DNA of 64,000 bases, from contig CAJJDP010000121.1 of assembly GCA_905182995.1 (NCBI GenBank), forward strand, positions 6,303-70,302, read 5' to 3'. The translations under genes were made by a program, and so were the position numbers. Positions 39,488-51,879 of this stretch are shown here, in pieces. Source of the DNA: Paramecium octaurelia. Lineage: Eukaryota > Ciliophora > Oligohymenophorea > Peniculida > Parameciidae. Each line of letters begins with the position of its first letter. Positions within the stretch are counted from its first letter, which is position 1. Under the pieces are notes generated by a model. That model searched no databases and had not been told where the DNA came from. It saw only the letters and a program-made list of their open reading frames with translations.

Positions 39488-41279
39488 TCATTATAATGGT
39501 CTGAGCTCCAAGAATTTGATTTGGATCCCTGGAATGTTCATAATCTTCTCCGCCTAAACAATCCAATCATAAATAGGGTTTTTATTGAAAGCACTTCTCT
39601 TCACAACAAACTGTTTCCCAATCTGATTCACCTTGCCTTCATCCAATTCCTCAAATGGCATCTTATATTAAGATAGATCCATAATCATCATTATCGTAAA
39701 TGACAATCTAAATAGAATACACAAAATCAATACTTGTTATTATCTTCCTTGACTCCCAAGGCAAGAGCATCATTCTGAAATTTGCTCAACTTAGTATTAG
39801 GGTCTTTTTGCATAAAATTCAAGTAATCATTAATCTTGGCTTGAATTGTAGTCTGAAATTACGCTGGAACCTAAATCTTGACGAATCTGTGATGCATTTT
39901 AACTTCAGTGATCACTATCTCCAAATCTTGAAGACCTTGATCAAGAGGTTAAGTGAAGTTTTCAATCTTGACTTCCTCATTTAGAGGAGAGGGTGGAGAA
40001 TAATCATCTATCCTAGGTTAATTGTAGTCAATCAATGCCCAAGAATGATTGCCCCCTGCAAATAATTGTTTAATTCTTCTTTATTCCAAGAAGTTTATTC
40101 TCGTGTATTAAGTCCTGCTTTCATAATCACCAACTCCAAGTTGTCCTGCCTAATTGTGTCCGCAAGTATAAACATCAGAATGACTTGTCAACACAATTGA
40201 ATGGTTCCATCCAGCTGCAATCTAGACTATTGTCTTTCCAGATAACCCTATAACTAATTAGAATTTGTTTTGATTTTCAGTGGCCTTAATTCCCAATTGT
40301 CCATGTTAGGCATACCCACAAGCATAGACAATACCTTTATTGGACAACAACAAACTGTGATGTCCCCCTAGACTAATTTCCTTTATGGTTGATTCTACAT
40401 TTATATGTTGGAATATACCTTATTTATTCTACACAAAGATATCATCAATAATGATGTGTTTTTAATTGAAATTGATTTTCACCTTTTTGGGCAATAAACT
40501 ATCTTAGAATTCGCCCTGACCAGTTTCGCCGTACATCCCAGAACCCCAAGACCACAATTCTCCATCCTTATCTAATGCCATCATATGATAGCCTCCACAA
40601 CTGAACTTAACTATATTGTCCTTAACTATCTAGGGTGTCTCCACATCATTTAAATGACCATGACCCAATTAACCTCGATTGTAATCTCTGCCTCCTCCTC
40701 CCCAAGTATACAGATCTCCATTGGCACTCAAGGCTGCACTATGAAAATCACCGCACCCAATCTACACTATGGTTTGTTTCAAGGTTTCAATCCTGGCTGG
40801 TTTGCCTGCCTTAGAACCTAACTTTTTGTGAAGTGTGCCTCCCCATGCATAAACCTACCCATTGTCCAATAAACACAAGGTATGGTAATCTCCTGTGGCC
40901 ACTTGAGTTACAAACAATCCTTTCATTGCCTGGACTAACAAGAACTTAGGGTATGATGGTTGATTGGCATCTTCAAAACCCAGTTTCCCTAAATTATTTT
41001 TAAATTTGAATTGCAAACCGTGTAATGCAGATCCGCAAATAAAGAGTTAACCATCTTGTGTCACTATTCCTGAATGGTTGGAACCTGAACTAATCAACTG
41101 CACTGTTTGATTCTTCAATCCTTGCACTGCCTTCGGAGCATTGCACTTCTTTTGATTGCCCTAACCACATTAATCATACTCATTTTTACAATGGACAATT
41201 CTCCATCTTTGTTACGTCCCCATGCAAACAGATAAGTTATTTATTAATCATCTCCTGCGAATTATGGCAAAGGATCCAT
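39488..41279 (-). CDS. RCC1-repeat (beta-propeller) protein
   Basis: 578 residues after removing introns 41161-41189 (29 nt) and 39708-39733 (26 nt). At least six RCC1/ATS1 repeats are visible from FAWGRNKDGELS through VYAWGG, LYTWGGGGRDYN, LWSWGSGMYGETGQG, VYACGYAQHGQLG and VYTCGHNQAGQLGVGDY. These blades make a seven-bladed propeller used as a guanine-exchange or scaffold domain. The last 150 residues (DQGLQDLEIVITEVKMHH...) form a separate domain not recognised. It is not necessarily Ran-GEF, since many ciliate RCC1 proteins are unrelated in role. Its ATG is 23 bp from the ATG of the divergent gene. Confidence 0.88.
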
Positions 41280-41302
41280 ATATTAATTATTTTTATATAA
41301 AA

Positions 41303-41722
41303 ATGGATCAATAACTAGAAAAATGGAAGTTGAATAGTCAATATTTTATTCGAGATAAATATTTTAATCTTTATAAGAAACTTGGAAATCAAGCCCTCAG
41401 ACAACAAGATCAATTGCATTTCAAGAGACAACGCATTTTCAGGAACACCTCCTTCAAAGATCGAGAGAAACTACCTCCCATGGAATAATCTACCAAAAAA
41501 TGCGATTACAGTCTCCCAGAATTCATCTACCCCACTATCCATCAAGTTAGCACCATCGATGAATATAATAAAATATTGCAAGCCAGAATTAAGAGTAATG
41601 AACAAAAGGAAAGGAATGAATGGAAGTTGCCTCCTTTAGAAAAAGAATATAAAGAGAAATATCAATTAAAACGAACTATCTCCTAAGCAGATTTGAAGAT
41701 CAAATTGTAGCACCTGTTTTGA
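41303..41722 (+). CDS. Small basic protein, unknown
   Basis: 139 residues, no intron. Starts MDQQLEKWKLNSQYF and is rich in Lys, Arg, Gln and Glu with helical character. No domain recognised. The ATG is 23 bp from the divergent RCC1-repeat gene start. Confidence 0.7.
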
Positions 41723-42853
41723 ATTATATTTAATGCTATTCTCGAACTCCCATTTCATTCTGCTTCTCTTTTTATTAATTATTAATATTTATTTTTGGAT
41801 AATTAGTCTGAAGTAAGAAGGATAACAGGTAAATAAATACGTCGAAATTGTTGATTAATCATAAGGCAGCACATCTCTATTAAGCTGAATAGCATTTTAC
41901 AATAAACTTGAAGATAAGGTATGAATCCAAGATTAGGATTTTACAACAATTTTTTGATCTATGATGTAACTATTTTGAAATAACCAGGGATTATGATTTT
42001 AGAGGTAGATTAATAGGAAATTAAAGAAAAGTAAAGAATTATATAAAGAAATAGTCAAATTAATTACACAATGTCAACTAGATCTAATTAAATTCATAAA
42101 TACAATGGTCATAAATATTTTCAAAATAATACTTACCTCAAGAAATAATGATATATTATACATAGGGATATTTTAAACAAATTGGATTGATAAAATAAAA
42201 AAAAAATAAATTGAAATATCAAAAATAAAAAAATTTCAAAGAGGTTACTTTGGAGTACAAGGAATAACGGAATTAAATAAGCAAGTCTCTCTTAATAAAC
42301 TAAATTACAATTTTCTTCATTTATCTACATCTTAATTTTTCAATACTAGTTAAGTTCCAAAATATGTGAAGCAAGTAGATTATAATGAATTTAATAAGCT
42401 AGTAATAATCTGCGATATCTCGAAATAATAACTCTTTTGAGAATGGAGATTTATCAAGACTGATTTTATTCATGATTAAAGTAATCTATGAAATATCAAA
42501 ACAGAATGCTTTATAAGAGACAAATAGAAAATAAATAATAGGTTATCGTAAGGTGCTATCTAACAAATATCAATAGAAAATCACTTAATTTTCTGGATAT
42601 ATCTAATTTCTGAATAAAAAACAAAAATAATATAAAGAAAGAAAATCTATTGTTAAGGATTGTATATTTCAAAGTATGCAAACCCATTTTTGAGGGATAT
42701 AAAATGAGTTATTATTAATTGGTTTTGCTATTTCTTTTGTTAAATTATTTATTTAATTTAAATAAGGATTCTCCAAAAGTGACTTATAATTTGAGTTAGT
42801 TTATAGCATTTTTTTGAAGTAAAGAAGTGGAATTATTTGATATAACATTTAAT
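41723..42853. other. Intergenic with long open stretches, no supported gene
   Basis: One + frame from 41812 to about 42693 is interrupted only by TGA at 41962-41964 and 42367-42369. Stretches of 50-135 codons without TGA arise by chance here, and no motif or start supports a gene. A decayed gene is possible. Confidence 0.45.
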
Positions 42854-43689
42854 ATGAGTGGCTATGGCTTTGTCAGAAAGTTAGGAGAGGGAGAATAGGG
42901 ATAAGTTGTTGAGGTTATAAATTATAGGGATTAGAAGAATTATGCAGCTAAATAGATTTCATTAAATTTATTTTCGGAAAAGCTATTTTAAAGGTTATAA
43001 CAACTCAACCACCCGAATATTGTTAAGGTGTTCCAATATGAAATCAATAGCAACTCTGCTTATTATTTGATGGAATTATTGCATGAATAATCGCTATATA
43101 AGTATATTCGAAATCATCAATTGGAAATGGAAGCCATCTCATTTTATTCTGCATAAGTCCTGTTGGCTTTGGATTACCTCCACAAGAATGACATCATTTA
43201 TAGAGACTTGAAGTCTGAAAACCTGTTGCTCATGAAGAATGGGTATCTGAAATTGGTGGATTTCGATTTGAGTAAATTGGTTAAGCAATCTTAAAAGACC
43301 ACTACTCTGTGTGGAAGTCCAGGATTTATAGCCCCTGAGGCAATAAAGGGTTAAGGTTACAATCAAAGCGTGGATTATTGGAGTTTCGGAGTGTTGCTGT
43401 ATGAGTTCTCAACTGGTGAGTTGCCTTTTAAGGGCAAGACTCCCTACGAGGTGTACTAGGCTATTTTGAATGAGAAACTGGAGTTCCCATTCAGCATCGA
43501 CAAGTTAGTATTGTAATTATGCTTAGGTCTGTGCAATCATTAATTAAATAATTATTGACTAAAAATCCTTAGAACAGAATGAAAAAGGTAAAGAACTTTG
43601 AACAAATTTTGGCGAATTCAGATGTGTATTCTTTGTTAGACTCAAATGATTTATATAATTAAAAACTATTAGCTCCATATTATCCCTGA
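42854..43689 (+). CDS. AGC-like protein kinase with DFD instead of DFG
   Basis: 270 residues with one 23-nt intron (43504-43526). Complete kinase domain: glycine loop LGEGEQGQV, lysine AAKQI, catalytic loop [10 protein letters not shown], activation segment [16 protein letters not shown], and [12 protein letters not shown]. The layout fits an AGC (PKA/PKG-like) kinase, a Ser/Thr kinase, but without regulatory domains, so it may be a free catalytic subunit. The magnesium motif reads VDFDLSKLV: the glycine of DFG is Asp. The metal-binding first Asp is kept, so activity is possible. The stop is 59 bp from the convergent RRM gene. Confidence 0.92.
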
Positions 43690-43748
43690 AAGTATTTAAA
43701 TCAAAAAATTTGAAAAAAAATACACAAAAATAGCTATTGAAGCTCAAA

Positions 43749-44484
43749 TCATCTTGCAAATTCATATTGCCTTCTTCCTTATAATTTAGCATATTTCAAT
43801 TGGCAAATTTACTACAATTAATGAATATTTAAGAAATACTTTCTCTGTGTTAGACCATTTCTAATTATTAAATGTTCTATAAAACCTTAATACCACATCC
43901 TGGTTTATGAAGTTAACAAATGCATATCCCAAATGGCCTTCATTCTTCAATTATACAATTAGAAATACATTGTTATCCAAGGGCAAATAGAAAAAGTCAT
44001 AGAGATTACGGAATTCTTTATTTAAAATATTTCTCAAATCGTTAGGCTTCATGCTCCTGGGTATATTTTTGAGCATCAAAGTGGTTCTATCATCCTTGAG
44101 AATCTATGTTTTTATTGAAAAAGCTATACATTCTCTTCAGCAATCTCTAAGGATGCCTATTACTATTATAAATATTTATCATCATTCAAGAATATAAGTT
44201 TGTCTTATATCAATTCTTGACTGAACTGTTCAAAATTTATTAAGCCATCTTCTTCAGGGACTAATAATTTAAACTCTAAAATGGATTATAAACCAATTAC
44301 CAAAAGCACAAAGAGATGCTTCAAATTTTTCATCGAAACTCAACAAAGGTCTTGGAATTTTGAGTTGGGATGCTTCAAAAGAGGAATTGCTTGAACTGTT
44401 TGGGGATGCGGTTGTGTTTGTCTATGAAAATCTTCCTTTATTTGGAGTTGTTCTTAGAGTATAATCAACTAAATCACAAATCAT
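43749..44484 (-). CDS. Mei2-type RNA-binding protein (C-terminal RRM)
   Basis: 210 residues after removing introns 44276-44300, 44104-44129, 43945-43968 and 43812-43839. The C-terminal half is an RRM of the mei2 type: TTLMLKNIPRSM, then YDFFYLPLDNNNEGHLGYA, FVNFINQDVVLRFYRTF, and KWSNTEKQICQLKYAKLQG. Mei2-like proteins bind non-coding or messenger RNA to switch cells into meiosis or control development in fungi and plants; the role in this ciliate is unknown. It is much shorter than plant or fungal mei2, with only this one RRM and a short Ser/Asn-rich N-terminus. The third intron (24 nt) is in frame and has no TGA. Confidence 0.88.
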
Positions 44485-44515
44485 TATTTAATAATAAAAA
44501 CAATGGATCATTGTC

Positions 44516-47376
44516 TCATTGGTTTTCTAACTTTCTAATAGTAGCTCTTGTTTTGATTTATCTCTCAAAATTTCTTAAGCAATTAAGACAGTTCCACTTC
44601 CCTTACGGAACCTCCTTTAAGTTGATACATTTTGGATGGAATACTTTTGGGCAAGTATCACAACAAATGACTTTGCCGCCTTTGTTGCATTTCTTACATC
44701 TGTCCTCCCACTTAGTCTCCGTCTCAGTATACTAAGGTTTCACTTGATTTCTTTTCCTTAAATTTTGAGTCACATACAATTGTGGTTCCTAAACAAGTTG
44801 GGGTATTGGTTCGACATTCTTTTTAATAATGACTTCTTCTACTTTCTTCTTTTCCCCCACAGGTAAAATTTATTATTGAATCTAAACTTTTTTCCTGTCA
44901 ATGTAATCTTTAACTATCTACCCCAACACTTCCAAACAAATCTTCATTTTGGCCAAGTTGCAATCGAATTTGAGTTGTTCTATTAGATTCTACCGGAGAG
45001 TTTCATAATAGGTCCCAAACAATTTCATAGGCAATTTTCGAACTCTCACTCTCCCATTATCCATCTATTCTAATTGCTGCAACATGGTTTAGGGTTACTC
45101 ATCAACGGAAGAATCATCTTCAACAACCTTTCTCCTTCTATTTGGTTAATAGGAATCCTCATCATTTTCGTTGAATTATTTATCATCCATCTCTTCCTCT
45201 AATCTGAGTTCCAACTTCTCTTGCATCATTGTGTTATCCACAAAGTACTCAATGGCCTTCCCCAAAGGTTACAGATCAATTTCATCGTACTCTTGAGAAT
45301 TCTTTTTTTCAATTACATTCTAAAAACCCTTCAAGAATCCCGTCCTTTGTTCAGTACTGCACCACCTTGAATTTTTCTAATTTAAATATTGTGTCAAACT
45401 CGATTCGATTTCAACAAATTCATTGACTAGTTCATCCACATCTAAATTGATTAAACTATTCATTCTTTCAATTTGTTCCTCACTTTAATTGTGACCCTCC
45501 TACTCAATATCCACTCCTTTACCATTCTTATGATTTTCTTATTCAATTTAATCACTTTACTCCTGATTTTACTCATTGATTTATATCAATTTGGCCCTCT
45601 GCAATTCAATAATGTTATTTTTGAGAGTGTTCTCTCGAACCCCTTTTGGACACAATGAATTAAGTAGATTTTGTATTTCAGTCTAATCATAAAAGCCCCA
45701 TTATTATTGTGATCCATCGTCATCAATGATAGAATGTCTCATACAAACAAAGATTTTGTCAGGCTCATATAGAAAGAAGTAATATGAACTGTGTTTGGCA
45801 TCCTGACCTAAGCACATGGAGGGATTTAACAATAAGGCTGGCATTTAAGTGATGGCCAATTCCTAATAAGAATGGAAGGCTATTTTACCTTGTCTTGTTA
45901 ATTATATCTTTCTGTTAAGGAGGCTATTTCTTTTTCTAATTTTGAGTACTGTTATTTTAATTTTTGTGCCTATTTTTAGGCTTGTTCCATTTATTTTGTG
46001 AACTTCTGTGTTTCGACTCTAGTTAAACCATCTTGTTGGAGTTGAGACTATGAAATAACATAAGAGAGAATACTTGGGCAATCGAAAAGTTGCCTTCAGC
46101 CTCAATGATTTCTTTGTTGATATCAATTTGCTGACTTCTTTGTTGTTTTATTTGTGTTCCCAATTGTTGCTTGATTCTATTGTTGGACAGGAGATTTTCA
46201 GTTCTGAATTGATACAAAAACTGTGTTTTCTTTAGGCCTGTTAACCCATCAGACAAGGCTATAAGCAATTTGCACACTTTTTTGATGTCAGTGTAATCGC
46301 TAAAGTCTATCAAATCTTGTGCCAAATGTAATATTCCTTATTTATAGATATTGGTGGGGAGCGACTTGATGTCATCTCTCAATAACTCGTAATATCGAAT
46401 TCGATTGGTGAACCACATGTATCCGAGAAGATGCCAATATGGGATTTTCTAGGAGTATATTTGATATGAGTTACGTAAGACTGTTTTTACATCTATTCCT
46501 AATCCAGATCCTCGATGATTTGTTTGAGATAGAAGTAGCAGAAGAAGAGGATCAATTCATCAGGCTTGGTTTTGACGATATGATATATTTCGGACCTACT
46601 TTTTTAACTATAGGGGGTGTGGTTGTCTTTGAAATGAATGAGGGTGCCAATGTTATTGACTTGGCTTTACTCTTGTTATATAAATCAATAGGGATACGTT
46701 CGGTTTGCTGTTCTCCTGCGTAGAGGATGTCACTCACAATTTTGTCCATATAATTGTAGGTGTCCCATATTTTAAGAACGTCTTCAAAGAGGCTCTGGGG
46801 AATGGCAGGATCAAGTTGGAGTTGTGGCTTCTTTTTGATTTCGATGGTAAACAATTATTGGTATGCGGTAAGATATTCATCAAATATGGGAAAAATTACT
46901 CTCCCTTATTGGACATAGGTTGGATATTTTTGTTGGAATTCGGTGTGTTTTTTCAATTTATCTTCCTGTGGTTGAAGGGTTTTCTGAAAGATTTCAGGGA
47001 TTTGGCTAGTTTTCTTCTTTTTCTATGGTTCCGACTCTTTCAATTTTCGCTTGGCCATTCTCTCTATACAGGAGAGACAGTACCATTTGGTGCCGTCCTG
47101 GAATTATGGCTCTTTGTTTTAAGTTCGTATGCATTCCTTGTGGTATTTAAAGTGACACCTGATACAGATTATAGTTGGAGTGGATTGAGTAGTCACTTTG
47201 CATAATCGACATATAGATTTGTCACCGAATTGTTATTTGCCATCAATTGGCTTTTTCTAGTCTTGTTTCATAGTTATTTTCTTATCTTTCTTGTCCTTCT
47301 TCTTTTTTGGATTGTCTTCTTCTTATGATTCCTCAATTATTTCATCTTCAATGTTGACTTCCTCCTCACTGGCCAT
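44516..47376 (-). CDS. DDT-domain/PHD-finger chromatin protein (ISWI-partner-like)
   Basis: 918 residues after removing four 26-nt introns (46672-46697, 46449-46474, 46048-46073, 45863-45888). A PHD finger lies at residues 56-104 (CRLC, CIRCHFKYHKEC, CLSC); after it comes a DDT-type helical domain (FEDVLKIWDTYNYMD, then KPDELILFFCYFYLKQII). A long helical and coiled middle region precedes a second PHD finger near the C-terminus (CKKCNKGGKVICCDTC, FHPKC, CLNC). The layout fits BAZ/BPTF/RSF-type subunits that pair with ISWI remodelling ATPases and read histone H3 tails. No bromodomain is visible. The gene is 31 bp from the mei2-type gene on the same strand. Confidence 0.88.
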
Positions 47377-47584
47377 TAAGTATGTCTGCGAATTATTTCA
47401 AATAATTTAAAACTGTGAATCCAAAAGAAGTGCTATTAACTTAATTACTAATATATTATAATATGCACATTTTTTTTTATAAACTTTCCTCAAGTGAGGG
47501 TGTACTAAATTCCTCAATTTTATTCGGCCTCCTCCTCCCCTTCCACCCACAACATACACACCCCTCATTTCCATTAATATATAT

Positions 47585-49239
47585 ATGCAATAAAATAACA
47601 GTGCAATTAAACATCTCATTAAACCATTTTCTTTTGAACTTCCCCAATCCGAATAATTTAACCCACTACTTTTGGACAATCTCAATTGGGATTACGTTCA
47701 GGCGAATCTGTAATTCATCATATCTCTCTATTCCCTAGGGATATAGCTCAATGTGGCCCATTTCTCAAAAACTTTGTTCAATCCAACTTCACATCAGATA
47801 CTATAAGAAACATGGAATTTCGGCAATTCAAGAAAATGTTGGAGGTCTGCCAATTTGCTATGGATTTCTACACTCAAAATCAAGAATAAAAAGAAATAGA
47901 AATAGATGAAAAGGTGCAAGTCTTGAGAAACAAACAGGAGTAATTAGAGAAGCTGAAAGAAATCGAAAAACAACATATCGATAAGTAAAATTCAATTAAC
48001 AAGGAACTTGAACTCTTGAAAGCAGAAGCCAAGAAGGTGAAAGAACAAGCTGTCAAGAATATCATATTCAAATGTCATCATTGTGACAAATGTTACACAT
48101 CCAAACAAGAATTGCTCAAACACATCGATAACAAACATGTGGAAAAGCAGAAGGATGACATAACCAATCCAGAATACTTGGGCTCGATGTTATAATAGTT
48201 GTAATAGCAATAAACTCAATAATAACAATCAATGGCAAACACACAGCAAAGTTTCATGAAGCAACAGCAATTTGGCAACACCATGTAATCTATGCCTGAT
48301 CCCTTGATGATTGGAAGTGCTGGATTTTAGCAATTAAAGTAGTAGCAAATAGAGAAGATGGAGCAAAAACAAAGGAGAAAGGAAGAAAGAAGAATCAAAA
48401 GAGAAAACGATAGAGAAGAAAGGCAAAAACGAATATTGTAACAGGAAGAATAGATGAAGCAATTCTAAAATTAAATGAAGGTCTTGATTGAATAGAAAGT
48501 CTAGGAGATGGTTAAGTTGAACAATATGGTGGGATCATAACAACAAGCACAAATCATCTAACAAAAAAAATTGATTGCTGAATTGGAAGAGTTGAAATAG
48601 ATGAAGTTTGTTTAGAAGGAGTAGAGCATTATTTAATTGGATCCTTAGTAAGTCAATTAATCTAAGAGCAATGATGATGAAAAGATCTTAAATATCATTG
48701 ACAAAGAAGTCAACGATTTAGACATTTCATAATAAAGTCTGCATTCATAGTAATTGTCCAGGGATCAAAAACTTCAGATCAATAAGAATCAAAAGGCTGG
48801 AGATCAATCAGGGATGATGAGTTTCCACAATTATTCGTATTCCCAAAATTCACAAAATATGATCAATGTTAAAACAGAAATGGGTAAGGCTCATTAAATC
48901 AAAAACAATCAATTGAATGTAGCTGAAATGGCACATGTGGGTGAGATAGAGAGTGACAATGAAGTGTTGGATCAGGATGGCGATGCTTCCTATTTGAGAC
49001 CAGTGAACAAGAAGAGTGAAGTGTAACAAGCAGAAATTGAATTCATAGAAGCCATAAGGAAGAAGAAAATCTTAAAGGAGGATCCTTAGGATGACGATGA
49101 TGAAGATGATCGTGATTTCGATGATTTATTGAACAAGGAAAAACAGAAACTATTGGGTCCCAATACTGAGTCACAGACTAATAAAGAGTTGTTGGAATCT
49201 TTAAATAAGATTTAATAGCTATCTAAAGACAAATCTTGA
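47585..49239 (+). CDS. DZIP1-like C2H2 zinc-finger, coiled-coil protein
   Basis: 541 residues with one 29-nt intron (47710-47738). The start is MQQNNSAIKHLIKPF. After an N-terminal domain (LDNLNWDYVQANL) comes a coiled coil (from EKVQVLRNKQEQLEKL) leading to one C2H2 finger, FKCHHCDKCYTSKQELLKHI. A long charged coiled coil (RRKEERRIKRENDREERQ...) and an acidic tail follow. One C2H2 finger after a coiled coil is the layout of DZIP1/Iguana, a basal-body and transition-zone protein needed for ciliogenesis. The ARMC9-like gene follows after 80 bp on the same strand. Confidence 0.78.
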
Positions 49240-49319
49240 ATTATAATATTATTCAAATTAACTTAGCGTATTATTTAGTAAACCCAAGAAATTGAGTATG
49301 TATTGATATTTTTATATTA

Positions 49320-50826
49320 ATGAAATCTGCAAATTCAAATTTGCCCAATTCTATTCAACCTGACCAAAATGAAATCAACGAATACATAAAGGAGTATCTT
49401 CGGTATTCCTCTTTCGCTAACACTCTTGAATGTTTTGAAGCGGAAATCAAGAGCAAATAAGTTTCCAATAAAGTATTCATCTGCCTAATTCTTTCTTTTA
49501 GATGCTTAATAAATAATAATAGCAGAAGTAAATAGGCGATGAGGCTCCAAGACTATTTCAATTGTTCAAGAGTGACAATACAAAAACCAAAAGAGAAATC
49601 AATTTGGAGAAGGATTAAAAAGCCTTCAATAAAAAATATCAGCAAATCCTATAGGCTGGAAGACAGATCTTCTCTGTGAGTATCAACCTGCTCCAATTGT
49701 TGCATTCACTCAAGGAAACAGCCAAGAATGAGAACCTGAGTGAAACCTTGGAGAATTATAAAATTTAATTGGGGAAATATCATAAAGTGATCATCAATGA
49801 AGGTAAACCAGAAGGAACTGAATTGATCACTGAATAAGTTATGCATGAACACAAGACCAAATTGTTTAAGAACTTTCAAGATAAACATGTAGATGGAATG
49901 ATCGAGGTCTTGTTGTCTCTGAGAGTCAATGCCTTACAGATAGCACCTGAGTTGAGGAAGAATCTGGTCTATGAATTGATTAGAAATGATGTATTCAATA
50001 TTGAGGCGACAGAGAAGTTTGATTTTGTGGTTCATTTATTGGATATCAACAATCAGAGTCTGAGACACGCTATTACAAGTTTGATTAGTGTCATTAGTAG
50101 CACTTTACGAGGAGTGGAATATCTCACATATAATGGGAATATGATTATTATCGAGAAAATCATTAAGATTTTGAAGGAATAAGAGAATGGGTCTGTTACT
50201 TAAAGGTTCTGTTTAGCAATTCTACAAAAAGCTAGTATTAAAGATACTGTAATACCAACATATGTTCATAATGAAATGATTTAATGGATCATCTTATTAA
50301 TACAAAAATCAATAAATACAAAAATTCATATATTTTGTCTTGATTTTGCATCTGCCACATTGGCGAATGTCATTCACACTCCATACACATTACAATATCT
50401 TGAAAAACAAGGGAGATTTGCTCATTAGGTTATGGAATAACTGTTAAAGTTCATGAAGGAACAGATTTAAGTAAGTGTGTTGATGCATGTCCTGATTTGT
50501 CTGTCGTATTTGAGTAAGGAGAACTTTGCCAAACAGATGGAAGAATGTAGGTTCGTGGAGAGAATCAGCGAATTCGTTGAGTATTACAGTGTAATCAATA
50601 CAGGTACAGAATCATCAATATGAGTTGAATAGAGAATGAAGCAGCGGAGATAGACAAAAAAACAGTGCTGGATTTGTGTGCTCACATGTTTCATCCAAAA
50701 GATACTTCTCTTGATAATTCGGAAACTGTGGAGTTGAATGAATTGAAAACGGAGGACAGGATCAGGGAATATGAAAATGAATAGGGAGAACTAATATTTG
50801 AATGTTTTTAGGATGAAGTGAGTTGA
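49320..50826 (+). CDS. ARMC9-like LisH-domain protein
   Basis: 482 residues with two 29-nt introns (49473-49501 and 50604-50632). A LisH motif lies near the N-terminus (INEYIKEYLRYSSFANTLE). A coiled coil follows (LEKDQKAFNKKYQQIL), then helical armadillo-type repeats (about VEVLLSLRVNAL-like, DVFNIEATEKFDFVVHLL, HAITSLISVISSTLRGV, VSVLMHVLICLSYLSKE). Overall this matches ARMC9, a ciliary-base protein mutated in Joubert syndrome in humans; it is shorter than human ARMC9. Assignment is by motif order only. Confidence 0.8.
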
Positions 50827-51094
50827 TTTTGAAATTTATTATTCAATCGATTAATTTAAAAAATTATTCTTGTCCCAAAATGTTTAGTTAAGGAACAAAA
50901 TTAAAACACCTTTTCAAAAATGAAATAATCCATGTTTATTTATCTAAAATTTGACCAAATTTTCCTTGAATATTTAATATCAAATTTTCAATGATTCTAA
51001 AATCTCTTTTCATCTACGATCTTATTATTTATATATAACAATAACTCAATCTTAATGTACAGAGTATTTTTAATAACTCTTAATACTGCTGAAA

Positions 51095-51683
51095 ATGGAA
51101 TAAAATCCTGTTCCTATCTTTGAATAGACAAAGGATAAAACTAAGTAAAGAAAAGCGATTGATTAAGAGATAAAAACAAAGCTTATATTGAGTGTGGTTA
51201 ATGACCGTCTTCCCATTTATTAGGTAATGAAGAATTACAATAATTAATTATTTTAGGCAGCAATTCTCCATAAGGTTAAATATTCATCTGCAAAACACAT
51301 CCTCAGAAATTACTTCAATGACTCAGCTAACTTTTTCTCCACCCAACGAAAGAGAAAGCGAAAAATACTTTGCAATAATGTCTTTGTTTTAATCGACGCA
51401 TGTTCTGGAAAGATCAGTATCAGGAAATAGTAACCTCATTCGATATCTTGTGCTCACAATGGAGTGACCCCAGTCTTGCAATAAAAATTCATCAGTCAAC
51501 TTTCTAATGCCATCTATCAAGAAGTTCATCCGATTTAAAGTATAACTAAATTATTCAGTATTCTTAGAAAAACTCAGCAAATACACAAATGAAGCCAATC
51601 ATATTCAAAAAGACATATATAAGTTATACGATATCATAAAAAAGCAGCATAACGACATGACGAATTTAAAGGAATAATATTGA
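51095..51683 (+). CDS. Unknown small protein, exon structure partly uncertain
   Basis: 175 residues if introns 51224-51256 (33 nt, in frame, no TGA) and 51540-51567 (28 nt) are removed. The sequence is basic and helical, with VFVLIDACSGKISI in the middle and a coiled-coil-like C-terminus. No family recognised. The second intron could end at an alternative acceptor 9 nt earlier. Confidence 0.55.
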
Positions 51684-51879
51684 AATTATCAAAATTAATA
51701 ATTATTTTACATTGAAATTATAGAACGAGGTGATACTAATAGGTTAGCGAATTAATTTAAAAAATATGTTTAGCTTATTCTCCCTTCTGAAATTCTTAAC
51801 AAATTTCAATTTATTTCATTTCCTCTGCAACTTACACACGAACCTATTTTAAATATTAAAATTTTGATTAATTAAAATA

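Noticed and set aside
41812..42693. Long plus-strand frame with two internal TGA
   Set aside because: No start, motif or splice pattern supports it; the open segments are within chance length for A/T-rich DNA.
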